A stretch of DNA of 64,000 nucleotides from Thermoflavimicrobium dichotomicum (GCF_900114055.1 NZ_FORR01000011.1:57432-121431), one strand, 5' to 3'; counted from the first letter of the stretch, positions 1-9,400 are shown. Made by a program: numbers and translations. Notes: generated from the sequence alone by a model not told the origin.

Positions 1-2
1 AC

Positions 3-353
3 AGCAAACGAAAAGCAGTCAATGAGGCGATGAGGCGTATTGAAGTGATTCAAACAGATTATCGTGAGTACTTGAAACAATGTCCTGACCAATCGTTTGA
101 TGTCATATATTTTGATCCCATGTTTCGTCAGACCATTAAAGAGTCTTCAGCAATGCAAGCACTAAAGCCGCTTGCGAATCATGCTCCGCTTGATCCCGAA
201 TCTGTCGCAGAAGCCAGGCGTGTTGCTCGCAAAGCTGTCCTTTTAAAAGAGCGTGTGATGAGTGGTGAATTCGAACGGCTGGGCTTTACTGTTATTAAAA
301 AAGCGGCTCATTATGCATGGGGAATCATCACACCAGAGGAGGGGGGGAAGTGA
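3..353 (+). CDS. Class I SAM-dependent methyltransferase, 3' part
   Basis: The reading frame is open to the left edge, so the N-terminus with the SAM-binding glycine loop lies outside the window. The visible part has a DVIYFDPMF motif, which resembles the DPPY-type catalytic motif of RsmJ/DUF548 rRNA guanine-N2 methyltransferases. In Bacillales a gene of this family often precedes miaA. The stop codon overlaps the GTG start of miaA by 4 bases (GTGA), so the two are translationally coupled. Family assignment follows from the motif and the neighbourhood. An rRNA target is inferred, and another class I methyltransferase is possible. Confidence 0.7.
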   Translation, partial: SKRKAVNEAMRRIEVIQTDYREYLKQCPDQSFDVIYFDPMFRQTIKESSAMQALKPLANHAPLDPESVAEARRVARKAVLLKERVMSGEFERLGFTVIKKAAHYAWGIITPEEGGK

Positions 354-1279
354 ATCAAGATTTACTTGTCATTGTGGGACCCACAGCTGTAGGAAAAACA
401 GCACTTAGTTTGAAGCTGGCAAAAGAGTTTTCAGGTGAAATCATTTCGGGAGACTCGATGCAGGTATATCGTCAAATGGATATTGGTACAGCGAAGGCGA
501 CTGTCGAGGAGAGAAAAGAAGTACCACATCATATGATCGACTTGATTGATCCGGATACTTCTTTTTCGGTGCAGGAGTTTCAACAATTGGCACAGAAGTC
601 TATTTTAGAGGTTTATTTGCGTGGACATCTTCCCATGCTAGTAGGAGGAACAGGGTTATATGTAGAGTCGATTACACACGGTTACCACATGCCGCGTGTA
701 CCGGAAAATCGCGAATATCGGGCAAAGCTGGCAGCCTTGGCCGAGAAGGAAGGAAATGAGGCTTTGCATCGTCGGCTTCAGGAAGTGGATCCCGAGACGG
801 CCAGTCGCCTGCATCCCAATGATCGAAGGCGGATTATTCGGGCATTGGAAGTATATAATGAAACGGGAAAGCGGTTTTCTGAACTGAAGAAGAAGGAACC
901 ATCTCCTTATCGCCTGTTGTGGATCGGATTAACGATGCCACGCCCCTTGTTATATCAACGGATCAATGAAAGAGTGGATCAAATGATGGCCAAAGGGTTG
1001 GTCGATGAGGTGCGAAAGTTAAAGGAAAAAGGTTATCACCGTGGTTTGACTTCAATGCAGGCTATCGGGTATAAAGAAATAATAAGCTACCTTGATGGCG
1101 AAATGACATTGGAGGAGGCTGTAGATCTGATCAAAAAAGGAACAAGGAAATTTGCCAAACGTCAGCTGTCTTGGTTTCGACGGATTCCCGAGATACACTG
1201 GTTTGATGTCACACATGACCAAGTATATGCTCAAATTCAGCAACTGGTAGCAGGAAAGTTTCCGTGCTATAGAGAATAA
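350..1279 (+). CDS. miaA: tRNA dimethylallyltransferase MiaA
   Basis: This enzyme transfers a dimethylallyl group to N6 of A37 in tRNAs reading UNN codons. The protein of about 309 residues has the P-loop GPTAVGKT at its N-terminus, the DSMQVYRQMDIGTAK motif and the GGTGLYVES motif, all typical of the family. I chose GTG at 350 because it follows a GGAGGGGGG ribosome site and overlaps the upstream stop. A longer frame from 317 would begin inside the methyltransferase and would place extra residues before the P-loop. It heads the conserved Bacillales block miaA-hfq-spoVK-hflX-ynbB-glnRA. Confidence 0.97.
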   Translation: MNQDLLVIVGPTAVGKTALSLKLAKEFSGEIISGDSMQVYRQMDIGTAKATVEERKEVPHHMIDLIDPDTSFSVQEFQQLAQKSILEVYLRGHLPMLVGGTGLYVESITHGYHMPRVPENREYRAKLAALAEKEGNEALHRRLQEVDPETASRLHPNDRRRIIRALEVYNETGKRFSELKKKEPSPYRLLWIGLTMPRPLLYQRINERVDQMMAKGLVDEVRKLKEKGYHRGLTSMQAIGYKEIISYLDGEMTLEEAVDLIKKGTRKFAKRQLSWFRRIPEIHWFDVTHDQVYAQIQQLVAGKFPCYRE

Positions 1280-1396
1280 ACTTAAGTAATGTAAAAATAC
1301 ATAGGAGGAGTTACAACAGAAAAATAGTTACAAAGCCAGGTCATGTGTGCGTTTTCCAATTTGATGAAAATATAAGTTGAAAGGCAGGTACAGACA

Positions 1397-1648
1397 TTGA
1401 AACAGACGATTAATATTCAAGATACATTCCTCAATCAAATTCGCAAAGAATCAGTACCAGTTACCATCTATCTAGTCAATGGCTATCAACTGCGTGGTGT
1501 AGTCAAAGGCTTTGATAATTTCACTATCATTATTGATAGTGAAGGTAAGCAGCAAATGGTATATAAACATGCCATCTCAACCTTCACACCTGCACGCCCC
1601 GTTTCTCTGATGTCTTCAGAGGAGAACAAGGAAAATGTAAGCAGATGA
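1397..1648 (+). CDS. hfq: RNA chaperone Hfq
   Basis: This is an Sm-like hexameric RNA chaperone. The 83-residue protein shows the Sm1 region ([21 protein letters not shown]) and the Sm2 signature YKHAIST, followed by a short tail as in other Firmicutes Hfq proteins. Translation starts at TTG 1397 behind a weak AAGGCAGG site. It lies 117 bases after miaA and ends at a strong bidirectional terminator. Its position after miaA matches B. subtilis. Confidence 0.96.
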   Translation: MKQTINIQDTFLNQIRKESVPVTIYLVNGYQLRGVVKGFDNFTIIIDSEGKQQMVYKHAISTFTPARPVSLMSSEENKENVSR

Positions 1649-1660
1649 ATCATGAAAAAT

Positions 1661-1699
1661 CCCGCTTCCAACGATTTTGTCAGGAAGCGGGGTTTTTTC
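1661..1699. terminator. Bidirectional terminator between hfq and essB
   Basis: A 9-bp stem CCCGCTTCC / GGAAGCGGG is followed by a T run on the plus strand and preceded by an A run. It can therefore stop both hfq and the convergent essB transcript. Confidence 0.9.
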
Positions 1700-1708
1700 T
1701 ATCTTTTT

Positions 1709-3247
1709 CTAATTGCTTTTTTTAAGTGAATCAATTTCCTGTTGGATGGCTTTGAGCTTGTTTCGTTTCTCATCATCGGACAAGTTTGATTTGGATATAT
1801 ATTCCATTTCTTTTTCTCTAACAATACGCATAAGAATTTTTGAGTTTTGTCGTTTGGCGAGATTGTAAGCTTGGGTATAGTCATTTTTTTGGATATATTC
1901 AAGAATGGTCTCCAGATTTTTTTGCTTGTGCTTTTTGGCAAATGCCAGAGCTTGTTGAAAGTCTTGCTGTTGCATATAAGCGAAAACGATAGAAAAGATC
2001 CGTCGTTCATCGAGAGGGATTTTATCTTTTAAAGCGATGATGGTCTTTTTATCATTCTTGATCAAAGCCTGTTCAAATTGAATGATCGGATGAGTGGGTT
2101 TTAATTTTTTAATCGTGTCAAAGTCTCCTATTTTTACATAGGTATTTACTACTTCTTCTGTAAATGCTGGTTGAAGATCAAGAATTTTCTGTGGCTGCTT
2201 CGCGCTTAGATAACTGGATAACACAATTTGAGTATCTTCATTACTTAATCTTTTATAATCAATTTTATCAAAATATTTGGTAGCCTCTTCAAAACGTTGC
2301 ATGGCAGCAAGATTTTTCCCTTTTTCTAAATTGAACTTATGTGGATCTGCCTCGGAGTTGGCGGACTTGAATAAAAAGAAACCGATCCCGCCAATCACAA
2401 TGGTCGCCAGGCCAATGAGAAATGTTTTTGGTGATTTTTTAGCCTTTGAACCAGGCGCTGGATGAGCCTTGATCGAATCGGGAGAAAGGGATGGGTTTTG
2501 GCTATGGGATTGTTCAACGGAACTGGACGGATGTTTTTCTTCCGGTTGTGATGACTCATGAATGAATTCTTCATTTTCTTGCTGTTCTTGGGCTGCTTGA
2601 TGCCATTGATGCAGGGCTTCCAGTCTTTTTGGCAATGATTCTTTTTCGTGTTCAATGATTTCTTCTAATTCTGTCAAAAGACGGGCTTTGGTTACCTCTT
2701 CAAAAAATTGAATATTGGCTACCTGTTCTTGAGGTGGAAGGGAATGGAACAATTCTTCATCATAGCGAAACAGATAGTCAAACATATTTTTGATTTGATC
2801 AATGGGGATTCCCTCAAATTCTTCCGTTATAGGCATAACACCACGCAGTCCAACGTAGATCATCCGTGTTTCCAGTTCTTCTACATGGATAATGATATTG
2901 ACAGGATCCATAACCAATAGATATTCATTATGTTTTTCGAAAAATTTTCCAATCGAAATAAGTTGTTTGGCTATTTCCAGTTTCGCTTCCATGGTCAGTC
3001 GATCTTTGATAAAAGTGAGAGGAAAATATCCAGGTTCCAGTTGATAACGTATGACCAGAGATTGATTTTCATGATCCGTCTCCATTTCCAAATCACACGA
3101 AATACCCAGATCATACAAGTCAACCAAATCAAATAAGGTTTCTGGTTCTACATCTTTTTTTAATAGCTGGACCACATAAGTCATTTGATTGGTATGTAAA
3201 TCATGGGTGAGTGTGCCGCCACTCAAATCATAGGAAATACTTTTCAA
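1709..3247 (-). CDS. essB: EssB/YukC-like type VII secretion membrane protein
   Basis: EssB (YukC) is a bitopic membrane component of the Firmicutes type VII (ESX/WXG100) secretion machine. This 512-residue protein has a cytoplasmic pseudokinase-like N-terminal domain (about 1-215), a charged low-complexity linker (about 215-270), one membrane segment near 275-293 and a helical repeat-rich outer domain to the end. Start is TTG 3247 behind a GGGGGG ribosome site. The linker seems longer than in YukC. No esxA, essA, essC or yukD lies nearby. Only a lysine-rich lipoprotein is upstream on the same strand. The pair interrupts the hfq-spoVK synteny. The assignment is by pattern and needs a profile search. 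Confidence 0.7.
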   Translation of the reverse strand: MKSISYDLSGGTLTHDLHTNQMTYVVQLLKKDVEPETLFDLVDLYDLGISCDLEMETDHENQSLVIRYQLEPGYFPLTFIKDRLTMEAKLEIAKQLISIGKFFEKHNEYLLVMDPVNIIIHVEELETRMIYVGLRGVMPITEEFEGIPIDQIKNMFDYLFRYDEELFHSLPPQEQVANIQFFEEVTKARLLTELEEIIEHEKESLPKRLEALHQWHQAAQEQQENEEFIHESSQPEEKHPSSSVEQSHSQNPSLSPDSIKAHPAPGSKAKKSPKTFLIGLATIVIGGIGFFLFKSANSEADPHKFNLEKGKNLAAMQRFEEATKYFDKIDYKRLSNEDTQIVLSSYLSAKQPQKILDLQPAFTEEVVNTYVKIGDFDTIKKLKPTHPIIQFEQALIKNDKKTIIALKDKIPLDERRIFSIVFAYMQQQDFQQALAFAKKHKQKNLETILEYIQKNDYTQAYNLAKRQNSKILMRIVREKEMEYISKSNLSDDEKRNKLKAIQQEIDSLKKSN

Positions 3248-3277
3248 AGGCGAATCCCCCCAATCTCATAAAGAATA

Positions 3278-3297
3278 GGGGTGGATCATGCCACCCC
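3278..3297. terminator. Hairpin between lipoprotein gene and essB
   Basis: A 7-bp stem GGGGTGG / CCACCCC sits in the gap between the two minus-strand genes. The T-rich side is on the plus strand, so on the minus strand it is more likely an attenuator or processing site than a full terminator. Confidence 0.5.
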
Positions 3298-3303
3298 TTT
3301 TAT

Positions 3304-4659
3304 TTATAGAACATTGGCTTTCTTTTTAAAAGACTTTTTCAGTTTAACTTCAGTAACTTTGCTTTTTTTGCCTTTTTTCTTCGTGAGATATGTTTTTGAT
3401 TTTTTGAATTTCACTTTTTTACCGGAACCATCATATTTCAGGCCTTTTTTCTTGAGCTTTTTGCTAATGGGTGATTTGTGTTTAGCCAGTTTGTATGATT
3501 TTTTCTTTACTTTTTTGACTTGATCCTGTTTGTGAGCTTGCTTGGACTGTTTTTTCGTTTGTTGGTCTGTCACTTTGATACCGGTTGCTTTCGATGGATT
3601 GGTTACGACTACCTTACCAGCGATATCCACTGGAATGTGTGGTTCCGATATGAACACCGGCTGAGATGGATTCGTCGGATTAGGTTCCAATTTTGTATCA
3701 ACTAGTCCTTTATTCCCTTTCTTGATCAGATCCTGGTTGTCATCTTTTCCTTTATGATCCAGCTTGTTGTCGCCTTTGACATGATCAATGAGATCGTTGA
3801 TCGTATAACCTTTCTTCGGCTTTAATTTGCTAGAACCATCTGAGTAGAAATATTTATAACCCATTAGTTTTCCGAAGTCATCAACAATGGCCAATTTTTG
3901 TGTGGTTTTACGCTTATTTTGCTTTGATAATGGGCCATCATTCTTATCCGATCCCTGATTTGTAGCCATTCGTGCAATTCCAAAAACCGGCTCCTTATCT
4001 TTTGATTTATCATCGGCTTTTTTGGCTGTGATTTTTGGAATGTATCTGTCCTCGTCATCTTTATCCTGTTTATTTTTTGGAAGGATCGGAGCTTTACTGG
4101 CGAGAATGACAGATCCCTTATCGTTGTCTTTATCTTTTTTAACAGATGCTTTTGGCTTTTCTTCTGGAAGTTTGACATGAATATCTAACAAACTGGATTT
4201 ATCTTTGATATTTGTAAAGAATGGACTTAGTTTGGCGAGGTCATCGACCGATTTTACCTCGACCTTGGGTTGTTTGTCTTTTGCAAGGACTTGTTGTACG
4301 TTTTGGATTTGTTTCTGTTCAAAAGCTTTAACGACGGCATTCACCACTTCACGGAACTGCTCTTTGGACAGATTGATTTCCACTTTTTTTGTACTGGCAA
4401 CAGGAGCAGTTGCTTCTTGCTGAACGGAAGCAGGAATCGTCAATTGGTCAAACTGTTTAACGCCTTCCGTAACATTGACATCATTAACACATCCTGCAAG
4501 TACACCAGCAGATAAAGCTGATACCATCACGGTTGCACCGATCTTTTTGGCCAGTTTCTTATAGTCGATGGGTGAACCTTCAGTGGAACCAACTTGCAGG
4601 GGGTGTCCAGAATCTGTTCGGAAAAATTCGAGCAACTCATAAGGTGATTTTTTATCCAT
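3304..4659 (-). CDS. Lysine-rich lipoprotein-like protein of unknown function
   Basis: I do not recognise this 451-residue protein. After about 33 hydrophilic residues a short hydrophobic stretch ends in LSAGVLAGC, which looks like a lipobox. The extension before it is unusually long for a lipoprotein signal. The rest is hydrophilic and the last 90 residues are extremely lysine-rich (KKKSYKLAKHKSP and similar), which would favour binding to anionic wall polymers or nucleic acid. The ATG at 4659 has a GAGGGGG ribosome site. It lies directly upstream of essB on the same strand, so a link to surface secretion is plausible but only inferred. Confidence 0.65.
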   Translation of the reverse strand: MDKKSPYELLEFFRTDSGHPLQVGSTEGSPIDYKKLAKKIGATVMVSALSAGVLAGCVNDVNVTEGVKQFDQLTIPASVQQEATAPVASTKKVEINLSKEQFREVVNAVVKAFEQKQIQNVQQVLAKDKQPKVEVKSVDDLAKLSPFFTNIKDKSSLLDIHVKLPEEKPKASVKKDKDNDKGSVILASKAPILPKNKQDKDDEDRYIPKITAKKADDKSKDKEPVFGIARMATNQGSDKNDGPLSKQNKRKTTQKLAIVDDFGKLMGYKYFYSDGSSKLKPKKGYTINDLIDHVKGDNKLDHKGKDDNQDLIKKGNKGLVDTKLEPNPTNPSQPVFISEPHIPVDIAGKVVVTNPSKATGIKVTDQQTKKQSKQAHKQDQVKKVKKKSYKLAKHKSPISKKLKKKGLKYDGSGKKVKFKKSKTYLTKKKGKKSKVTEVKLKKSFKKKANVL

Positions 4660-5130
4660 GGTTTTCCCCCTCGATGGATATAAACGGTTTTATTCAGAAT
4701 ATTAATAAAAAAATCCACAAGAAGAAAAGCGGATCCAATAACTAATCCACTTGCTTCTTGGAAAAAAATTAAAAGAGAGTCATTTACTTGGATAAATAGA
4801 GACTATAGGGAATTAAGATAACTAATCATATATTAACAAAATTCTATAATCATTATAAGCCGATCAATGGGTCAATGCAAGTACTAAAATGTAAAAATAT
4901 CTATAATTCTAATGTTTTTTTGGAGTAAGGCCTTTTTTTAGGAAAAATTTGAATGATCTTTGCAAAGAAATTAACGTTCGAACAATCATCTTGGTAAAAA
5001 AGCTGGTACAGAGAAAGAAAACGGTTCCAAAACAATACCGAAACTTTGTTAACAATCTGCGGGAAAAAGACACCATCTTTTGGGCGGTTGCGTATACTTT
5101 AGCAAGGAGTTAGTACCAAGGGGGAGTTTG
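4660..5130. other. Divergent intergenic region before spoVK
   Basis: This AT-rich gap separates the divergent lipoprotein gene and spoVK. It holds a degenerate right end of the dispersed repeat family (about 5038-5060) and, just before spoVK, a CGTATACT element. That element resembles the -10 of mother-cell sporulation sigma factors (SigE/SigK type). No gene is evident. Confidence 0.5.
5038..5060 (+). repeat. Degenerate right end of dispersed repeat family
   Basis: CCGAAACTTTGTTAACAATC matches the right flank of the family elements (CGGAAACTTTGTCAACAAGC) with a few changes. The inner hairpin is no longer recognisable. Confidence 0.45.
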
Positions 5131-6105
5131 ATGAGCAAACGCGTTCTGATGCAAGAGGCAAAGAATCGCATTCATGTGGTGTTTGAAAGGGAACACTGCA
5201 GATCAGGGATGGAGCAAGTGCCAGCCTTGTCTTGTATCGATGAGCCTGGGCCTTTACGTGCCTGTTTGGATAAATTGGATCATTTGGTCGGTTTAAATGG
5301 AGTAAAAGAGTTTGTAAAGGAGATTTATGCCTGGCTAGAGATTAACAAGCGTCGGCGTGCAGTGGGTCTCAGTGCGGATCAACAGGTTTTGCACATGATG
5401 TTCACAGGAAACCCCGGAACTGGAAAAACAACCGTGGCCCGTATTTTGGCTGAGCTTTTTCGTGAAATGGGAGTTTTGTCGAAAGGGCATTTGGTGGAAG
5501 TGGAGCGGGCAGATTTGGTGGGCGAATATATTGGTCATACAGCGCAAAAGACCAGAGAGCATGTAAAAAAGGCTTTGGGTGGGATTTTATTTATTGATGA
5601 AGCCTATTCACTGGCACGTGGTGGTGAAAAGGATTTTGGTAAAGAAGCGATTGATACCATGGTTAAATCGATGGAAGACTATTGTAATGATTTTATCTTG
5701 ATTTTGGCTGGATATGTGGAGGAGATGGAGCATTTTTTGCACACGAATCCCGGTTTACCTTCCCGTTTTCCGATCCGGCTTCACTTTACAGATTTTTCTC
5801 TTGATGAGTTAATGGTTATTGCAGAAAATATGTTACAGGAACGGCAATATCGTTTGTCTTTGACAGCACAGGAAAAACTCAGACATCATTTGTCAAAACA
5901 GTTGGCTGTTCAGGATCAGCCATTTGGCAATGCCCGGTATATTCGAAATATCGTGGAACAGGCGATTCGAAACCAGGCTGTTCGATTGCTACATATGCGT
6001 TATACATCCAAGGAGGAATTAATGACCATTCGTGGCGAAGACTTGAGATTTCATCATCACGAAGAGAAACAAAGAATTTATTCATGGTATAATGAGAAAG
6101 GATAA
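5131..6105 (+). CDS. spoVK: Stage V sporulation protein K, AAA ATPase
   Basis: SpoVK is a CbxX/CfqX-type AAA+ ATPase needed for spore maturation. The 324-residue product has Walker A (TGNPGTGKTT), Walker B (GGILFIDEAYSL), sensor 1 in ILILAGY and an arginine-finger region (PGLPSRFP). ATG 5131 follows AAGGGGGAG. The longer in-frame ATG at 5080 lacks a ribosome site. A sporulation-type -10 (CGTATACT, about 5090) lies upstream. The gene is followed 3 bases later by hflX, as in B. subtilis. Confidence 0.93.
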   Translation: MSKRVLMQEAKNRIHVVFEREHCRSGMEQVPALSCIDEPGPLRACLDKLDHLVGLNGVKEFVKEIYAWLEINKRRRAVGLSADQQVLHMMFTGNPGTGKTTVARILAELFREMGVLSKGHLVEVERADLVGEYIGHTAQKTREHVKKALGGILFIDEAYSLARGGEKDFGKEAIDTMVKSMEDYCNDFILILAGYVEEMEHFLHTNPGLPSRFPIRLHFTDFSLDELMVIAENMLQERQYRLSLTAQEKLRHHLSKQLAVQDQPFGNARYIRNIVEQAIRNQAVRLLHMRYTSKEELMTIRGEDLRFHHHEEKQRIYSWYNEKG

Positions 6106-6108
6106 AAT

Positions 6109-7404
6109 TTGAAAGGATGGTCCAACATCGAAACGAACGGATTGAGAGAAAAGGCCATATTGGTAGGATGTGGATCAAAGAGAAATGAATGGGAATTGCG
6201 TTCGTCATTGGCTGAACTTCAGCGACTTGCGGAAACTTCACAAGCGATGGTTGTAGATACTGTTCTCCAATTTCGTGACCGGAATGACCCGGCATGGTTT
6301 ATTGGAAAAGGAAAAGCGGAAGAAGTGGCTCGGCTTGCCACTGAGCATGAAGTCGACCTGATTATTTTTGATCAGGAATTATCTCCAGCTCAAGTCAATC
6401 ATCTAGAAAAAATCATGCCTTGCAAAGTCATTGATCGAACGCAGTTGATTTTGGATATATTTGCGCAGCGTGCCCAAACAAAAGAGGGACGCTTGCAAGT
6501 AGAGTTGGCACAATTGGAATATCTACTGCCTCGTTTAACGGGACGTGGAAAAGATTTATCCCGACTTGGTGGCGGAATCGGAACCCGTGGACCTGGAGAG
6601 AAAAAATTGGAGACAGATCGTCGACACATTCGACGCCAAATCCGAATATTAAAGAAAGAATTGGCTGAAATCAAGCGGCATCGGGCTTTATACCGGGCGA
6701 GAAGGAAGAAAAATAACCTGACACAAGTAGCTCTGGTTGGTTATACCAATGCTGGAAAATCGACTTTATTAAATCGTTTGACAGGAGCCAATGTGCTAAG
6801 TGAAGACCAATTGTTTGCCACTTTGGATCCCACTTCACGTTTGTTGGAGTTGCCAGGGGGCAAGCAGGTACTGTTGACCGATACAGTTGGTTTTATTCGC
6901 CATCTGCCACATGACTTGGTAGCGGCATTTCGCTCTACTTTGGAAGAAGTGAAAGAAGCCGATTTGTTGATCCATGTGGTAGATGCAAGCCATCCAGAAG
7001 CGAGCGAGCAGATGGAAACGGTCGAAAGAGTTTTAAGCGACTTGGGAGCAGCCCATCTGCCTGTCCTTGTTGTATTCAATAAAAAGGACTTGATCGAATC
7101 GTCCGATGCCCATTTTGTCCAGCTGTATTCTCAACAGGAAAAACTGATGATTTCTGCCTGGAATGATGAGGATCTCATGTTACTCAAAGAAAAACTGGGA
7201 CAGATGTTAACAAAAGAGGAATTGTGGGGACAGGCAGAAATCCCGGTGGAAAAAGGGGACTGGATTTCGACCCTTTATCAGTCAGCAGAAGTACTCAGTT
7301 CCAAAGTAACAGGACTCACGATGCAACTGCAGTTACGGCTTTCTGTAGAAAATTATGAAAGGTTGTCGCCTGAGTTAAAAGCATGTATTCAGAGGCATTA
7401 TTAA
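6109..7404 (+). CDS. hflX: GTPase HflX
   Basis: This ribosome-binding GTPase acts in stalled-ribosome rescue. The 431 residues show the N-terminal HflX domain, the glycine-rich linker GGGIGTRGPGEKKLETDRR, then G1 GYTNAGKST (about 211-219), G3 DTVGF and G4 NKKD. Start is TTG 6109 behind GAAAGGA. No ATG or GTG in this frame lies nearby. It is tightly linked to spoVK. Confidence 0.95.
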   Translation: MKGWSNIETNGLREKAILVGCGSKRNEWELRSSLAELQRLAETSQAMVVDTVLQFRDRNDPAWFIGKGKAEEVARLATEHEVDLIIFDQELSPAQVNHLEKIMPCKVIDRTQLILDIFAQRAQTKEGRLQVELAQLEYLLPRLTGRGKDLSRLGGGIGTRGPGEKKLETDRRHIRRQIRILKKELAEIKRHRALYRARRKKNNLTQVALVGYTNAGKSTLLNRLTGANVLSEDQLFATLDPTSRLLELPGGKQVLLTDTVGFIRHLPHDLVAAFRSTLEEVKEADLLIHVVDASHPEASEQMETVERVLSDLGAAHLPVLVVFNKKDLIESSDAHFVQLYSQQEKLMISAWNDEDLMLLKEKLGQMLTKEELWGQAEIPVEKGDWISTLYQSAEVLSSKVTGLTMQLQLRLSVENYERLSPELKACIQRHY

Positions 7405-7436
7405 TCAAACTTCAATCGTAGAAATGGTGTTACAAA

Positions 7437-8705
7437 GTGTACAAGCAGTTGAACCACCCTTTGTGGATTAAAGAGAAAGTGGAAAAAATCGAACAGAGAA
7501 TCGCACCCGAAATTCGGCGCATTGAACAGCAAGTGGATGAGCATCAGTGGAGAGTTTTGCACTTTTTTCGCCAGCATGGAGTCAGCGAATATCATTTGCA
7601 ATCGTCCACAGGCTATGGTTATGATGATGTAGGTAGAGAAGTATTTGAGAGGATCTTTGCGGACCTGTTTGGGGCGGAACTCGCCTTGGTTCGCCCCCAT
7701 ATCATTTCGGGTACTCATGCGATAGCAGCCTGTTTGTATGGTGTGCTGCGTCCTGGAGATGAACTGATTTATCTTAGTGGAAAGCCCTACGATACCCTGC
7801 AGCAAGTGATTGGAACGGAATCAGACGGATCAGGATCTCTTATGGATTATGGCATTCGCTATAAAGAAATTCCGCTATTGCCTGATGGTTCCGTCGATTT
7901 TGCCACGTTTCAATCTCTCTTGACGGATCGAACGAAGGTAGTGGGCATTCAACGGTCACGTGGCTATGCCGATCGGCCTTCTTTTACCATCAGCCAGATT
8001 GCCGAGATGATTGGACAAATCCGTGAAATTCGTTCGGATCTTGTCGTATTTGTCGATAACTGTTATGGCGAATTTGTTGAAGATAAAGAGCCAACTCATG
8101 TAGGTGCAGATCTCATTGCTGGTTCTCTGATTAAAAATCCAGGTGGTGGACTGGCCAAATCAGGAGGATATATCGCTGGTAAAGAAAAATGGGTGAAAAA
8201 GGCGGCAGCGCGCCTGGTCGCGCCTGGAATCGGTTTGGAAGGCGGCGCCACTTTTGGATATTTGCGAGATTATTACCAGGGTCTTTTTCTTGCTCCTCAT
8301 GTGGTCGGCGAGGCATTGAAGGGTGCTGTATTTGCTGCTGCTCTTTTGGAAGAGATCGGCTTTGATACGACACCCAAATGGAATGAAGTTCGAACCGATA
8401 TCATTCAACAGGTTCGCTTGGGTAACCCAGACCTTTTAGTGGCATTTTGTCAAGGAATTCAAGCAGGTTCACCTGTGGATGCTCATATTGCACCTGTTCC
8501 TGCCCCGATGCCGGGTTACAAAGATCCTGTCATTATGGCAGCAGGTACATTTGTTCAGGGAGCAAGTATCGAATTATCTGCGGATGGACCACTTCGGCCG
8601 CCGTACATTGCTTATTTGCAAGGTGGGCTAACCTATTCCCATGTAAAAATTGCCCTGATTCAGGCTGTTGATCGCATGATAGAGACAGGAAAAATTGATA
8701 GATAA
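7437..8705 (+). CDS. ynbB: YnbB-like PLP-dependent enzyme (methionine gamma-lyase/aluminium-resistance family)
   Basis: A fold-type I PLP enzyme of 422 residues. The pyridoxal lysine is probably in the SLIKNPGGGLAKSGG motif, and the upstream VVFVDNCYGEFVE region would hold the cofactor aspartate. It is annotated in Bacillales as a methionine gamma-lyase or aluminium-resistance family protein, but its substrate is not established. The only usable start seen is GTG 7437, with a poor ribosome site, so the N-terminus is uncertain. The hflX-ynbB-glnR order is conserved. Confidence 0.88.
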   Translation: MYKQLNHPLWIKEKVEKIEQRIAPEIRRIEQQVDEHQWRVLHFFRQHGVSEYHLQSSTGYGYDDVGREVFERIFADLFGAELALVRPHIISGTHAIAACLYGVLRPGDELIYLSGKPYDTLQQVIGTESDGSGSLMDYGIRYKEIPLLPDGSVDFATFQSLLTDRTKVVGIQRSRGYADRPSFTISQIAEMIGQIREIRSDLVVFVDNCYGEFVEDKEPTHVGADLIAGSLIKNPGGGLAKSGGYIAGKEKWVKKAAARLVAPGIGLEGGATFGYLRDYYQGLFLAPHVVGEALKGAVFAAALLEEIGFDTTPKWNEVRTDIIQQVRLGNPDLLVAFCQGIQAGSPVDAHIAPVPAPMPGYKDPVIMAAGTFVQGASIELSADGPLRPPYIAYLQGGLTYSHVKIALIQAVDRMIETGKIDR

Positions 8706-8737
8706 TCAGTTGGGGAGAGGAAAGGAAGAGGAATCGG

Positions 8738-9214
8738 GTGGAAACGATTTGGTGGATCATCGTCATTGCCTTGTTTGTGCTTGGATATATTGGGATTATT
8801 TTGCCTGTGTTGCCAGATATGCCGTTTTTTTGGGCAGGGTTTGTCATTTATCACTTTTTCATCGATAAAGTCGATTTGGGCTGGGGATTTTGGATCACCG
8901 TACATAGTATGACGTTACTGTTTATTCTTGGTGACTTTGTGATTCAGGGATACCTGACCAAAAAGTATGGTGGCTCCAATATATCTGTCTGGGCTTCCAT
9001 CATCGGGATGATTGTCTCGATCCCGTTTGGTCCCATTGCGATTGTCTTGGTTCCGATGGCTTTGATTTTTGTGATTGAAATGCTTTTGAACAAAACAGCA
9101 AAAGAAGCTTTTAAAATCAGTTTGAGCAGTATTTTTACCTTGATCTTCAGTACGTTATTCAAATTGGTCGTCGTTACAGGCGTATTGATCTGGTTTGCAT
9201 GGAAAGTGGTGTAA
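8738..9214 (+). CDS. DUF456 family membrane protein
   Basis: A 158-residue hydrophobic protein with about four to five membrane segments and a glycine/proline-rich first loop (GIILPVLPDMPFFWAG), typical of DUF456. Its function is unknown. GTG 8738 follows AGGAAAGGAAGAGG. It is absent from the B. subtilis version of this block, and it ends at a strong terminator before glnR. Confidence 0.8.
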   Translation: METIWWIIVIALFVLGYIGIILPVLPDMPFFWAGFVIYHFFIDKVDLGWGFWITVHSMTLLFILGDFVIQGYLTKKYGGSNISVWASIIGMIVSIPFGPIAIVLVPMALIFVIEMLLNKTAKEAFKISLSSIFTLIFSTLFKLVVVTGVLIWFAWKVV

Positions 9215-9221
9215 ATGAATG

Positions 9222-9266
9222 GAGTTTATTCTTCGGATAAGTGACCGGAGAATAAACTCTTTTTTT
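9222..9266 (+). terminator. Rho-independent terminator after DUF456 gene
   Basis: A long stem, GAGTTTATTCTTCGG against CCGGAGAATAAACTC, is followed by seven T residues. Confidence 0.9.
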
Positions 9267-9400
9267 ATGTGATCTCGGAAAAATGAAACATGATAAATGC
9301 AAAATGAAAACGCTGACAATATCCGGATTTGGTTTCGATTCGATATTTTTGGAGGGTAAATAAACGTCTTTTAGTCTACCCAATACCATTTCATTTTTTA

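Noticed and set aside
317..349. Upstream ATG start for miaA
   Set aside because: It lies inside the methyltransferase gene with no ribosome site; GTG 350 follows GGAGGGGGG and puts the P-loop at the usual distance.
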